DNA from: Acidobacteriota bacterium
GTDB taxonomy: Bacteria; Acidobacteriota; Blastocatellia; Pyrinomonadales; Pyrinomonadaceae
Length of the DNA: 64,000 nt
NCBI GenBank assembly: GCA_019239425.1
Contig: JAFAZX010000024.1
Span: 1-64,000 of the forward strand
Direction: 5' to 3'
Part shown: positions 16,662-25,569 of the stretch, one piece after another
Layout: each line of letters begins with the position of its first letter
How positions within the stretch are numbered: position 1 is the first letter of the stretch
The notes under the pieces: model-generated
Told to the model about the DNA's origin: nothing
Database searches by the model: none
The model's input: the letters and a program-made list of their open reading frames with translations, nothing else
Position numbers and translations under genes: made by a program

Positions 16662-17804
16662 ATGAGGGCTGAAGAGATACTTGCCCGGCTGGTGGCGATT
16701 GACTCCACTTCGTCCCGCCCGAACGTCGAGCTAATCAGGTTTCTAACGGAGCGCGCGGAGGCGTCGGGGCTCTCCACGCGTCTCTACCCTTACACGGACG
16801 AGCGCGGCGTCGAGAAGCTGCAACTCGTCGCCGTCAGCTCGAAAGATTTCGAAGAAGGCGGCGAAGTTGAACTCGCACTCGTCGGGCACACCGACACGGT
16901 GCCTTTCGACCCTGCGTGGGCGGAGGCTCTGACGCTGACGGAGCGCGAGGGGAGGCTGTACGGGCGCGGGGCTTGCGACACGAAGGGGTTCATCGCGGCG
17001 GCGCTCGCGGCGCTGGAAGAGGTCGAGGTTGAAAAGCTGGCGCGGCCCTTCGCGCTCGTGCTGACGGCGGACGAGGAGGTCGGGTGTCTCGGCGCGAAAC
17101 GTCTGGCCGAGGCGGGGCCGTTCCGCGCGCGTCACGCAATCGTCGGCGAGCCCACGTCACTCCGGCCGATGCGCGCGGGCAAGGGCTACTGCCTCGCCGA
17201 GGTGATTCTGCGCGGGCGCGAAGGGCACAGCGCCTACCCAGACCTCGGCGCGTCGGCCATCACGCGCGCCGCGCAGCTCGTCACGAGAATCGAGGCCGTC
17301 TCGAAACAGCTCAAGCGCCTGCCTCACGCGGCGTTCGACCCGCCGCACACGACGCTCAACGTCGGCCTCATCAACGGCGGCACGGCGAAGAACATCATCG
17401 CGGGCGAGTGCCGCTTCACGCTCGAATGGCGGCCCGTGCCGGGCCAGCGGCCCGAACTCGTCGCCGACCTCGTGCGGCACGAGGCCGAGTCCCTGCGCGA
17501 ACTGGACGAGGACTTCGACTACGAGCTCGTCGTCACGCGGCTCGACGGCGGGGCCGAGACGGCTTCGGACGCGCCGCTCGTCCGGGCGCTGGAAGAGCTG
17601 ACGGGCCGCTCGGCGTCCACCGTCGCCTTCGGCACGGAGGCGCCGCAGCTCGCGCAGCTCGGCGCCGACGCGGTCGTCTTCGGCCCCGGCGACATCCGCG
17701 TCGCGCACCGCACGGGCGAGTTCGTCCCCGCCGCGGAGCTGCGCGAATGCGCCCAAATCCTCCGCCGCGCCGTCGAACGATTCTGCGGCCCGGAGCATCA
17801 ATAA
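16662..17804 (+). CDS. argE: M20 family deacetylase, acetylornithine deacetylase-like
   Basis: 380 residues. The M20 metal site is intact, with LVGHTDTVPFD (His and Asp) and YGRGACDTKGF (bridging Asp). TADEEVGCLGAK (catalytic and metal Glu), VGEPTSLRPM and FGTEAPQL...GPGDIRVAHRTGEFV complete the usual set, including the final metal His. The dimerisation-domain motif (GREGHSAYPDLGASAI) is present. Length and motif order match ArgE, which hydrolyses N-acetylornithine to ornithine in arginine biosynthesis. Other M20 activities cannot be excluded, and no other arg gene is adjacent. The stop is followed within 5 nt by GGCAGTA repeats. Confidence 0.82.
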   Translation: MRAEEILARLVAIDSTSSRPNVELIRFLTERAEASGLSTRLYPYTDERGVEKLQLVAVSSKDFEEGGEVELALVGHTDTVPFDPAWAEALTLTEREGRLYGRGACDTKGFIAAALAALEEVEVEKLARPFALVLTADEEVGCLGAKRLAEAGPFRARHAIVGEPTSLRPMRAGKGYCLAEVILRGREGHSAYPDLGASAITRAAQLVTRIEAVSKQLKRLPHAAFDPPHTTLNVGLINGGTAKNIIAGECRFTLEWRPVPGQRPELVADLVRHEAESLRELDEDFDYELVVTRLDGGAETASDAPLVRALEELTGRSASTVAFGTEAPQLAQLGADAVVFGPGDIRVAHRTGEFVPAAELRECAQILRRAVERFCGPEHQ

Positions 17805-17806
17805 AC

Positions 17807-17922
<116 letters not shown>

Positions 17923-17938
17923 TTTCGAGGCTTCATCA

Positions 17939-19063
17939 ATGAGTTTTTCCCCTTTTCGAAAATTCCTGGCGCTCGCGCTGTGTGTCTCCGCGCTCGCGGG
18001 CGGGGCGGCGGCGCAGCAGCAGCGGCAGGCACCTTTGACGAACGCGGAGTTCCTCGCGCTCGTCCGGCAGTTGCCGCAGCACCCGGGCGTGAAGGATCAG
18101 CTCCTCGCGGAGATACGTCGGCGCGGCATCGGGTTCGCCCTGACGCCGGGCCTGCGCGACTTCGTCGCCACCAAGAGCGGCAACGACGTGGAGCTGAAGC
18201 GCGTGCTCGAAGAGGCCGAGCGCCGCTTCCGCAACCCCTCGGAGGCGAGGCCGCTCCCGCCCGAGGCCGAGACGGCGTCGCTGTTAGAGAGAGCGCGCCT
18301 CGCCACGCTCGAAGCGACGACGCAGATGCCCGACTTCGTCGTCAAGCAGCTCGTCACGCGCTCGTACGCGCAGGGGCGCTCGCAGAACTGGCACGTCGTC
18401 GACCGCCTCGTCGTCGGCGTCAGCTACCGCCCGAGCGAGGGCGAGAAGTACCGCCTGCTTCAAGTCAACGGCGCGCGGACGCCGGACGCCGGCGAGAAGA
18501 GCGATTACAATGAGGCAGGCAAGGGTGGCGGGGCTACCTCGACCGGCGAGTTCGTCTCCCACCTGAAGGCACTCTTCGAGGAGGCGAGCCAGACGGAGTT
18601 CAAAGCGCTCGACACCGACACGCTGCGCGGGCGCCGCACGGTCGTCTACAGCTACAACATCAAGCGCGCCAACTCGCGGTGGCAACTGGAGACGGAGAGC
18701 GCGGCCGTCATCTCCGCGCTGCGCGGCAAAGTCTGGATCGACGCGGAGAAGGCGCGCGTGCTGCGCATCGAGTTCGAGTCCTACGACGTGCCCGACACGT
18801 TCCCCATCCAGAACGCGGTCGTTGAACTCGACTACGACTGGGTGACCATCCCCACACAGGGCGAGTACCTCCTGCCCTCCCGCTCCGTCAACGTCCTCAC
18901 CACCGTCCGCCACGGCGAGACCAGCCAGGCGCGCAACGAGATACGCTTCCGCAACTACCAGAAGTACGGCACCGAGCTGAAGATTCTCGACGACGACATC
19001 ATCGACGAGGACGTGCCCGCCGAGCAGCCCCAACAGACTAAGCCGCCCGAGAAGAAACCGTGA
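17939..19063 (+). CDS. Secreted protein of unknown function
   Basis: 374 residues with a clear signal peptide (FLALALCVSALAGGAAAQ), so probably periplasmic. GAGG lies 8 nt before the ATG. A helical N-terminal part (~28-125) contains VRQLPQHPGVKDQLLAEIRRRGIGF. The C-terminal half is rich in beta strands (VWIDAEKARVLRIEFESYDVP..., YLLPSRSVNVLTT), reminiscent of LolA/DUF4292-like concave sheets; that comparison is only suggestive. It ends in an acidic, Pro/Gln-rich tail. It converges on the M29-like lipoprotein gene. Its stop codon is the first TGA of a CCGTGAA heptamer hairpin. Confidence 0.7.
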   Translation: MSFSPFRKFLALALCVSALAGGAAAQQQRQAPLTNAEFLALVRQLPQHPGVKDQLLAEIRRRGIGFALTPGLRDFVATKSGNDVELKRVLEEAERRFRNPSEARPLPPEAETASLLERARLATLEATTQMPDFVVKQLVTRSYAQGRSQNWHVVDRLVVGVSYRPSEGEKYRLLQVNGARTPDAGEKSDYNEAGKGGGATSTGEFVSHLKALFEEASQTEFKALDTDTLRGRRTVVYSYNIKRANSRWQLETESAAVISALRGKVWIDAEKARVLRIEFESYDVPDTFPIQNAVVELDYDWVTIPTQGEYLLPSRSVNVLTTVRHGETSQARNEIRFRNYQKYGTELKILDDDIIDEDVPAEQPQQTKPPEKKP

Positions 19064-19125
19064 GCCGTGAACCGTGACGAGAGGAAGACCGTTCTTATCT
19101 CGTCACGGCTCACGGCTCACGGTTT
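19055..19125. repeat. CCGTGAA heptamer hairpin between convergent genes
   Basis: Arms 19055-19081 and 19099-19125 match as inverted repeats over 27 bp with one mismatch, built of CCGTGAG/CCGTGAA units, with a 17-nt loop. The plus-strand stop (19061-19063) is inside the left arm. The minus-strand stop (19130-19132) is 5 nt outside the right arm. Confidence 0.9.
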
Positions 19126-19129
19126 ACGC

Positions 19130-20374
19130 CTAAAGCTTCAACTGCCCGGCCTCGACCACGGTCTTGCCGTCGAGCGTGACGGTCGTGCCGGGGAGCGAGA
19201 CGAAGTAGCCGTAGGGGGTCTTGTTGTCGCCGCCGGCCCAGGAGTTGTTGCCGACGCCGACGGTGACGGTGCCGGCCGGCACCCAGGTGGCGAGTTGGCT
19301 GTTCGCGGGGAGCTTGACGTTCGGGTTGATGCCGAAGTCCACGACGGCGAAAAGGTCTTTGCCCTCGCCCGCCGCGTCGTAGACGGCCTTCATCCTCTCG
19401 AAGCCCGGCCCCGAACCCGTAATGCCGGTCAGCTTGCCGGCCGCGAACGTCAGCGTCAGGTCGTTAATCTCCTGCCCGTTGAAGTACTCCTTCTTCAGGA
19501 CGACCTTGCCCTCGGCCGTCCCCGGCACCGGCGTCGTGTAGACCTCACCCGCCGGCAGGTAGACGTTGAGGCCCGCAGGCCCCTTCTTGACGTCCTCGGC
19601 CGAGATGATGCCGTCGCTCACGCCGTACGCGCGCCCCTGCACCTTGACCTTGAGGTCTGTGCCCGCCGGGTCGGTGATGTGCAGCTCGCTCCCCGCGGCG
19701 AGCGCCGCCGAGACCTGCGCGCCGCGGGCCTGGAGGTCTGTGTAGTCGATGTTGACGCCGCCCCAGAAGGTCTTCGCCAACTCCTCGGTCGTCATGCCGT
19801 AGCGCGGCGCGAGCCACTCCTGCGGGTAGAGGCCGTTGCCCACCTCGACCGTGCGGACGTTGTGCTTGTCATACTCTTCGGGGATGGCCTCGTTGGCCTT
19901 GGCCCGCGCGGCCATGCGCTTCGGGTCGGCGTCGGCGAAGAGCTTCTCGTCGGTGGTGCGGCCGACGGTGATGACGGCGTTGACTATGCCGGCCAGCTTC
20001 AGGTCGAGCTGGTCGGTCTGCGCGTCGTACTTCTCGGGCACGTCCGCGTACATGCGCTTGGCGAGGCGGTCGGAGCCGACGGCGATGAGCGGGAAGCCGC
20101 CGGCCTTGCGCACCTGCACGGCGATGTCCTCCAACAGCTCCATGTTCTCGGCGCCGCCCGTGATGAGGACGGACTCGCCCTCCTTGACGCCCGCGCTCTG
20201 TCTGACGAGGCGCTCGGCCAGTTGTTCGAGGTCGGTCGGCGGCGCCTTGACGGCCGGCTTCACGTCGTCGACGAGTTTGGAGGGCTGGACGGGCGCGGGC
20301 TGCTGCGACGACTGGCAGGAGGCCAGCGCCAGGCAGGCGGCCGCGGCGGCGAGCGGGGCAAGCAGTCTCTTCAT
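19130..20374 (-). CDS. M29 aminopeptidase-like lipoprotein
   Basis: 414 residues. A lipoprotein signal (ACLALASC, lipobox LASC, Cys about 19) suggests anchoring to a membrane on the periplasmic side. The body resembles thermophilic aminopeptidases of family M29 (AmpS/AmpT), with VKEGESVLITGG near the N-terminus, SELHITDPAGTDL, LPAGEVYTTP, and FGINPNVK. The closing motif is VGNNSWAGGDNKTPYGYF. In M29 enzymes this last region normally carries metal-binding His/Asp; here those positions read mostly Tyr/Phe, so peptidase activity is doubtful. Exported lipoprotein forms are unlike the classical cytosolic enzymes. Confidence 0.75.
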   Translation of the reverse strand: MKRLLAPLAAAAACLALASCQSSQQPAPVQPSKLVDDVKPAVKAPPTDLEQLAERLVRQSAGVKEGESVLITGGAENMELLEDIAVQVRKAGGFPLIAVGSDRLAKRMYADVPEKYDAQTDQLDLKLAGIVNAVITVGRTTDEKLFADADPKRMAARAKANEAIPEEYDKHNVRTVEVGNGLYPQEWLAPRYGMTTEELAKTFWGGVNIDYTDLQARGAQVSAALAAGSELHITDPAGTDLKVKVQGRAYGVSDGIISAEDVKKGPAGLNVYLPAGEVYTTPVPGTAEGKVVLKKEYFNGQEINDLTLTFAAGKLTGITGSGPGFERMKAVYDAAGEGKDLFAVVDFGINPNVKLPANSQLATWVPAGTVTVGVGNNSWAGGDNKTPYGYFVSLPGTTVTLDGKTVVEAGQLKL

Positions 20375-20590
20375 GCGGGTAAAGGCTCCTTTCGGGAAGT
20401 GGGACGTACGGGGCCGCGCGCGGGCGGCGGTTACGGTTTGAGTTGCGCTCGCGTCTATCTACGAGGGGTTCTTCGTCTGCGGATTGCTTTCGGCTTGGGC
20501 GCGGAGTGCAGGCGCCTTCTATTGCAAACGCGCGCCCGCGTCAAGCCATTTCCGGACACGCGCGACGCGCGTTCGGGTTATCATCCGGCC

Positions 20591-21157
20591 ATGTCCGCCG
20601 GGACGCAGACGAACGCCGGACTCTACGAGCGCCTGGTCGGCGAGGGCTGGCGCGAGCTGGACGAACCCGTGCGCCGCTTCCACGCGCTCGCACGCGGCGA
20701 GGGCGTGTTCGAGGTGCGGCGCGGTGAGGGCTTCGTCGCGCGCGCGGTCGCGCGGCTGTTGGGCCTGCCCGCGGGCGGCGCGGCCGTGCCCATGAAACTT
20801 TCGGTCGAGCCGCGCGCGGGCGTTGAACTCTGGCGGCGCGAGTTCGCGGGCAAGGAGTTCGTGACCGCGCAGGGCGGGCACGCGGGCGGCCTGATGGCGG
20901 AGCGCGCGTGGCCCTTCGAGCTGCTCTTTCGCCTGACGGCAGAAGATGGCGCTCTCGTCTATCGCTCACAGGGCGCCGCTTTACGCGTTAGAGGTTTGAG
21001 GCTGAGACTGCCGCGCCTGCTCGCGCCGCGCGTCGAGGCCTCGGAGAGCGCGGGCGAGGGCGGCGGCGTGCGCGTCAGGGTTTCGGTGACGGCGCCGCTC
21101 GCGGGGTTCCTGATAAGTTACGAGGGCCTGGTCAAAACGGAAGGGGAAGAAGCTTGA
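20591..21157 (+). CDS. DUF4166 domain protein
   Basis: 188 residues from the ATG at 20591. The frame is open far upstream, but that part is antisense to the M29 gene. The sequence LYERLVGEGWRELDEPVRRFH, GVFEVRRGEGFVARAVARLLGLP, then VELWRREFAGKEF matches DUF4166, often found beside membrane or saccharopine dehydrogenase-like proteins. The biochemical role is unknown. It is the first gene of a three-gene operon; the next gene starts on a TTG overlapping its TGA (TTGA). Confidence 0.8.
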   Translation: MSAGTQTNAGLYERLVGEGWRELDEPVRRFHALARGEGVFEVRRGEGFVARAVARLLGLPAGGAAVPMKLSVEPRAGVELWRREFAGKEFVTAQGGHAGGLMAERAWPFELLFRLTAEDGALVYRSQGAALRVRGLRLRLPRLLAPRVEASESAGEGGGVRVRVSVTAPLAGFLISYEGLVKTEGEEA

Positions 21158-21705
21158 AGACGGCGCTCTGGCTGCTGGCACTTCAGGGGGCGTTCGGCGC
21201 CTTCGACACGGTCTACTACCACGAGTGGCGCGCGCGTCTGCCGGGGCTGCCCGGCGCGCGGCCCGAACTGCGCCTGCACGCGGCGCGCGCGCTCATCTAC
21301 GCGGTCGTTTTTGGGCTGCTGCCGCGCGTGGAGTGGCGCGGCGCTTGGGCCTACGTGCTCGGCGCCCTGCTCGCGGCGGAGATCGTCATCACGCTCCGAG
21401 ACTTCGTCGTCGAAGACGACGTGCGCCGGGGCCTGGGCGGCGTCTTCGCGGGCGAGCGCGTGACGCACGCGCTGATGGCGATCATCTACGGCGCGATGCT
21501 CGCGAACCTTCTGCCCGCGCTCGACGTCTGGCGGCGCGAGGCCACGGCGCTCGTCGCGCACGCGGAGGCGGTGCCCGCGGAGCTGGTCTGGGTGTTGACT
21601 CTGATGTCGGCGGGCGTCGCCGCTTCGGGGCTGCGCGACGCGTACGCGGCGTTCGGGCTGCCGGGCGGCGCCTGGCCCTGGGCCTCGGAAGGGGTGAAGG
21701 CTTGA
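21154..21705 (+). CDS. Integral membrane protein coupled to the DUF4166 gene
   Basis: 183 residues from a TTG at 21154 that overlaps the previous stop by 4 nt. Four or five hydrophobic segments are visible: an N-terminal LWLLALQGAFGAFD, ALIYAVVFGLLP, AWAYVLGALLAAEIVITL, ALMAIIYGAMLANLLPAL and a C-terminal LVWVLTLMSAGVAASGL. The motif FDTVYYHEWRARLP near the start and ITLRDFVVEDDVR in a loop are notable. Inner-membrane protein of unknown function; the coupling implies joint action with the DUF4166 protein. Confidence 0.75.
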   Translation: MKTALWLLALQGAFGAFDTVYYHEWRARLPGLPGARPELRLHAARALIYAVVFGLLPRVEWRGAWAYVLGALLAAEIVITLRDFVVEDDVRRGLGGVFAGERVTHALMAIIYGAMLANLLPALDVWRREATALVAHAEAVPAELVWVLTLMSAGVAASGLRDAYAAFGLPGGAWPWASEGVKA

Positions 21706-22127
21706 TCGCGCGGCGGAGGTTTCACCGCGCGGTCTTCTGCGCGGCGGGGGCCTACAACATTCTGTGGGGACTCTACTCGGCGCTCGACCCGCAGTGGCTC
21801 TTCCGCTTCTCGGGTTTGCCCTTGCAGAACCACCCGCAAATCTTCGCCTGCCTCGGCATGGTCGTCGGCCTCTACGGCATCGTCTACTTCGAGGTCGCGC
21901 GCGCGCCCGAGCGCGGCTGGCTGCTGGCGGCCGTCGGGTTGTTGGGCAAGCTCCTCGGCCCCGTCGGCCTCGCCCAACTCATCTGGAGCGGGACGTGGCC
22001 GCCCTCGACCGTCATCCTCTGCCTCACCAACGACCTCATCTGGTGGATACCCTTCTCGCTCTACCTCCACGACGCGTGGCCCGAGTTTCGCCGCGACCTC
22101 CGCGGACAAGTGGGCGGTGGGAAGTAG
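21702..22127 (+). CDS. Small membrane protein, third gene of the DUF4166 operon
   Basis: 141 residues from a TTG at 21702 that overlaps the preceding TGA by 4 nt, with GGAAGGGG upstream. Upstream in-frame codons belong to a shadow frame. Four hydrophobic segments are visible (FCAAGAYNILWGLYSAL, FACLGMVVGLYGIVYF, LLAAVGLLGKLLGPVGLAQL, VILCLTNDLIWWIPFSLYL). No catalytic motif is recognised. The last codon and TAG stop merge with a GGCAGTA/GTAGTCA heptamer repeat that flanks a 209-bp palindromic element. Confidence 0.75.
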   Translation: MIARRRFHRAVFCAAGAYNILWGLYSALDPQWLFRFSGLPLQNHPQIFACLGMVVGLYGIVYFEVARAPERGWLLAAVGLLGKLLGPVGLAQLIWSGTWPPSTVILCLTNDLIWWIPFSLYLHDAWPEFRRDLRGQVGGGK

Positions 22128-22375
22128 GCAGTAGTCAGTAGTCAGTAGTCATACCGACTTGCGAGATGGGATAAGGCCCCTCCTCGCCGGGAGCGCGGGC
22201 ATCCCTGCCCGCTGAGCGCGAGAGCGCGAAAGCTGAGAGACTTTGAACCTCAACGTCGAGGTAAAGAGTGAGACGGTCAGCGTGCTGGCGCACGCTGGCG
22301 GGCAGGGATGCCCGCGCTCCCAGCTTTAAGCGGCCTTATCTTAATCTGCAAGTCGGTATGTCTACTGTCTACTGC
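22124..22375. repeat. GTAGTCA heptamer arms flanking palindromic element copy 1
   Basis: GTAGGCAGTAGTCAGTAGTC units occupy 22124-22150, and TGTCTACTGTCTACTGCTCA follows the element at 22359-22378. The arms provide the TAG stops of both convergent neighbours (22125-22127 plus strand, 22362-22364 minus strand). The 209-bp element sits between the two arms as if inserted into the hairpin loop. Confidence 0.8.
22151..22359. mobile_element. MITE-like palindromic element, copy 1 (209 bp)
   Basis: Bounded by perfect 12-bp inverted ends, ATACCGACTTGC and GCAAGTCGGTAT. The subterminal inverted pairs GGATAAGGCC / GGCCTTATC and GGGAGCGCGGGCATCCC / GGGATGCCCGCGCTCCC follow. An internal smaller hairpin (CAGCGTGCTGGCGCACGCTGG) lies near one side, and there is no ORF. 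Copies 2 and 3 lie at 36628-36837 and 45574-45784; copy 2 is in the opposite orientation. The ends lie next to TA on both sides, as in TA-targeting MITEs. Confidence 0.8.
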
Positions 22376-25300
22376 TCACCATCTCGCGCCAGTCGCCAGA
22401 CTGGATGAAGCTGGCCCAGAAGAAGGGGTGGCTGCGGTTCGGGCGCTTCCCCGTCCCCGGCGGGGCGCTCGCGCCTTTGAGCATTTCGAGCTGCACGGCG
22501 CGCAGCGCCTCCGTGCGTCCTTCGCCCGCCTGCAGGCGGCGGTAATAAGCGACCATCAGGTCGCGCGTCGCCGCGTCGTCCACCTGCCAGAGGCTCATCA
22601 CCTGGCTCTGCGCGCCGGCCAGCACGAGCGCGCGGCGGAGGCCGTACACGCCGTCGCCCTTCCTCACGTCGCCGACGCCCGTCTCGCAGGCAGACAGGAC
22701 GACGAGCTTCGTCCCCCACAGGTCGAGTCCGGCGGCTTCGAACGCGGTGAGGATGCCGTCCTCGCCCGCGCCGCCCTGCCTTCGGTTCGCCCCGGCCAGC
22801 GCGAGCCCCGAGCGCAGAAGCGGGTTCTCCCCTTCGGCCTTGTGTCGCGTGACGGCGAGGCCCCGCGTCTCAAGCTCGCCGAAGTCGCCCGCGCCCGCCC
22901 CTCCCTCGCCGGGGAGGAAGAAGCCGTGCGTGGCGACGTGGAGGACTGCGGGCGCGTGCAGAGACTTGAGCGCCGACTCGGTCGCCTGCGCGCCCGTCAG
23001 GACACGCACGTTCGGCAGGAGCGCGCCGAGCGCGTTCGCCTCACCCTTCGTGCCGGGGAGCGCCGGGAAAGAAGCGCCGGCCATGCCGGCCGCGCGCCGG
23101 TTCGGCGCGTCCTGTTCGGGGCGCGTCGGCCCTCCGCCCGCGGCGGCGCCGTCGAACGAAGGGTCGGCGATGACGACCGGCTCGCCGCGGCTCTCGGCGA
23201 CAGCTTGCAGGCGCAGGAGGTCGCGCCCGCTCGTGAGATACGTGATCGAGTAGTCCTCGACGAGGAAGCGCCCGTTCTCGTCCAGCAGCGCGCCGAAGGG
23301 AACGAGGTTGAGCACCCCGTCGGGCGAGAGGAAGACGTGGCGCGTTTCGCCCAGCAGCCGGCGCACGGGATGCATCACCAGCTCGTCCACGGCGCGCCCG
23401 CGCTCGCGCACGTCCGCGCTCGAAGGGTTCGTCAGCGCGCGCCGCCACGCCTCGACCTCGCGCTCCAAAGGGGCGGCCTCGCCCAGGTCGACCCAACGGG
23501 GCGCGCCCTCACGCTTGAGCACGTAGGCCGCGTAGCGCGCCGGGCCGAAACGCTCCCTGCGCGTCTTCGCGCGCGGGTCGTAGGGGCGGAACGTCGCCAA
23601 TTCGACGAGGGCCGCGTCCGCGGGGAGGGCGGCGCGCACGTCGCCGACGGTGACGGCGCGCGCCTCCGTGCGGAACTCCGCGCTGCGGGTGCTCACCTCC
23701 GCTTCGAGCCGTCCGACCTCCGCTTCGAGCCGCGCTCGCCCGGCGCGGCGCTCTTCCAGAGGGCCGTCCGCCGCGCCGCCTTCGAGCACGAGACGCGCGA
23801 GCGCCGCGCGCGCCGCCGACAAACGGTCTAAGAGCGCTCGGTCGCGCGGGTCGAGCCGGCGGCGCAGCGCGGAGATTTGATCCGACACCACGTCGAGGAC
23901 GCGCCCCTTGCGGCGCAGAAGCGTCGTGAGGGCCAGCTCGGCGGCGGCGGCGTCCGAAGGCGCGGCGCGTGTGTGAAAGGAGAGGATGCCCTCCGTCTCG
24001 TTCGCGAGCGTCTCCATGTAGAGGCGCTTCTGCTCCTCCGACCCCGTCGAGAGGAGCAGGGCGAGGTTGCGCTCGCGCAGCTCGGCGAGTCGGGTGAGCG
24101 TTTCGAGCGCGCGCGCCGTGTCGCCGCGCCCCCAGTAGACGGTGGCGAGGTTTGCGAGATAGGTGCCGACCGAAGGGTGTTCGCGCCCCTGCGCCTTCTC
24201 CGTAATCTCGATGGCGCGGCGGTAGAGCGGCTCTTCCTCGCTGAAGCGCTGGCGGACGAAGGAGAGGTAGGCGAGCGTGTTGAGCGTGAGGGCCACGTCC
24301 GGGTGGTCGGGGCCGAGCACGCGCTCGCGGATTTCGAGCGCGCGGCGCGCCAACGGCTCGGCCCGCGCGTAGTCCTCGCGCTCGGCGACGGTGTTGGCGA
24401 GACTGTTGAGCGTCGAGGCGTAGAGCGGCGTCTCCTGCCCGAGCGTCTTCTCGACGATAGAGAGGGCGCGGCGGTAAAGCTCCTCGGCGCGGTCGTACTC
24501 GCGCCGCTCGTTGTAGATGGACGCGATGCTTGAGAGGGTGGCGGCGACCGCGGAGTTTTCCGGCCCCAGCGTTTTCTCGTAGATCGAGAGGGCGCGCTCG
24601 AAGAGGGGGAGCGCGTCCGCGTCGTCGCCGCGGTCGCTCAGGAGCAGCGCCAGTTGGTTGAGCGTGATGCCGACGTCCGCGTGCGCGGGGCCGAGCGTCT
24701 TCTCCTGCGCGGCGAGCGCGCGGCGCAGGAGCGGCTCGGCGCGCAGGTACTCGCCCTTCTTGCGGTAGAGCGCGGCGAGGTTGGTGAGCGTGGTGGCGAC
24801 CGTCTCGCCCTCGGCCCCGAAGATTCTCTCCTGCGCGGCGAGGCTGCGGAGGTAGAGCGGCTCGGCCTCCTCGTAGCGGCCCTGCTGTTCGAGGACGCTG
24901 GCGAGGTTGTTCAGGGCCAGCACCGCGAAGTATTCGCCCTGCTCGCCCCCTGCCTTCTCGAAGATCGCGAGGGCGCGGCGCAGGAGGGGTTCGGCCCGCG
25001 CGTAAAGGCCGCGGTTCGAGTAGGTGGCGGAGAGTCCGTAGAGGGTGACCCCGACCGAGGCGTCCGCGGGGCCGTGCGCCTTCTCGTTGATGGCGAGGGC
25101 GCGCAGGTAGAGCTGTTCGGCGCGGTCGAACTGTTCGCGCTTGCTGGCGATTGAGGCGAGCGAGGTGAGGGTCGAGGCCACGTCCGGGTGCTCCGGCCCC
25201 TGCACGTGCTCGCGCACGGAGAGGGCGCGCGTCAGGTACGGCTCGGCCCGGTCGAGGTCGTTCAGTTGAAGGTGCAGCCCGCCCAGCAAGTCCAGCGAGA

Positions 25301-25544
25301 GGGCGAGCGGGAAGCTCTCGCCCAAAGCCTTCTCACTGAGGGCGACGGCCCGCTCCATCAGCGGCACGGCCTCGGCGACGCGCTTCTCGCCCTGCAGCTT
25401 CATCGCTTGCTGCATCAGCGAGAGAACTTCCTGGGTCGCCTGCTCCTGTCCCGGCCGCCCCGTGTCGCCGCTCTGCGCGGCGGCGCGCGCCGACAGCAGA
25501 CCCGTCAGGGCCAAAAGACACGTGGAGAGGCGCACCCACTTCAT
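22362..25544 (-). CDS. Secreted TPR-repeat protein with C-terminal CHAT protease domain
   Basis: 1060 residues. A signal peptide ends at SARAAAQ (residue ~24), followed by about 13 tandem TPR units of the 42-residue kinesin-light-chain/TPR_12 type (~45-500). A helical linker spans ~500-690. The CHAT domain (~720-1050) has the catalytic dyad His in LHVATHGFF (H873) and Cys in LSACETG (C953), followed by the usual GLRRALVLAGAQSQVMSLWQVDD. CHAT proteins are caspase-like cysteine peptidases. TPR-CHAT proteins with a signal peptide are numerous in Acidobacteria and Cyanobacteria, and their targets are unknown. GAGGGGTGAGGG lies just before the ATG. Its last codons (SSRQ, stop) are encoded by a heptamer repeat. 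Confidence 0.92.
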   Translation of the reverse strand: MKWVRLSTCLLALTGLLSARAAAQSGDTGRPGQEQATQEVLSLMQQAMKLQGEKRVAEAVPLMERAVALSEKALGESFPLALSLDLLGGLHLQLNDLDRAEPYLTRALSVREHVQGPEHPDVASTLTSLASIASKREQFDRAEQLYLRALAINEKAHGPADASVGVTLYGLSATYSNRGLYARAEPLLRRALAIFEKAGGEQGEYFAVLALNNLASVLEQQGRYEEAEPLYLRSLAAQERIFGAEGETVATTLTNLAALYRKKGEYLRAEPLLRRALAAQEKTLGPAHADVGITLNQLALLLSDRGDDADALPLFERALSIYEKTLGPENSAVAATLSSIASIYNERREYDRAEELYRRALSIVEKTLGQETPLYASTLNSLANTVAEREDYARAEPLARRALEIRERVLGPDHPDVALTLNTLAYLSFVRQRFSEEEPLYRRAIEITEKAQGREHPSVGTYLANLATVYWGRGDTARALETLTRLAELRERNLALLLSTGSEEQKRLYMETLANETEGILSFHTRAAPSDAAAAELALTTLLRRKGRVLDVVSDQISALRRRLDPRDRALLDRLSAARAALARLVLEGGAADGPLEERRAGRARLEAEVGRLEAEVSTRSAEFRTEARAVTVGDVRAALPADAALVELATFRPYDPRAKTRRERFGPARYAAYVLKREGAPRWVDLGEAAPLEREVEAWRRALTNPSSADVRERGRAVDELVMHPVRRLLGETRHVFLSPDGVLNLVPFGALLDENGRFLVEDYSITYLTSGRDLLRLQAVAESRGEPVVIADPSFDGAAAGGGPTRPEQDAPNRRAAGMAGASFPALPGTKGEANALGALLPNVRVLTGAQATESALKSLHAPAVLHVATHGFFLPGEGGAGAGDFGELETRGLAVTRHKAEGENPLLRSGLALAGANRRQGGAGEDGILTAFEAAGLDLWGTKLVVLSACETGVGDVRKGDGVYGLRRALVLAGAQSQVMSLWQVDDAATRDLMVAYYRRLQAGEGRTEALRAVQLEMLKGASAPPGTGKRPNRSHPFFWASFIQSGDWREMVSSRQ

Positions 25545-25569
25545 CCCTCACCCCTCTGCCCATCCCTTT

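Noticed and set aside
19067..20590. Long plus-strand upstream part of the DUF4166 frame
   Set aside because: It overlaps the M29-like lipoprotein gene in antisense and lacks protein-like composition; the real gene starts at the ATG at 20591.
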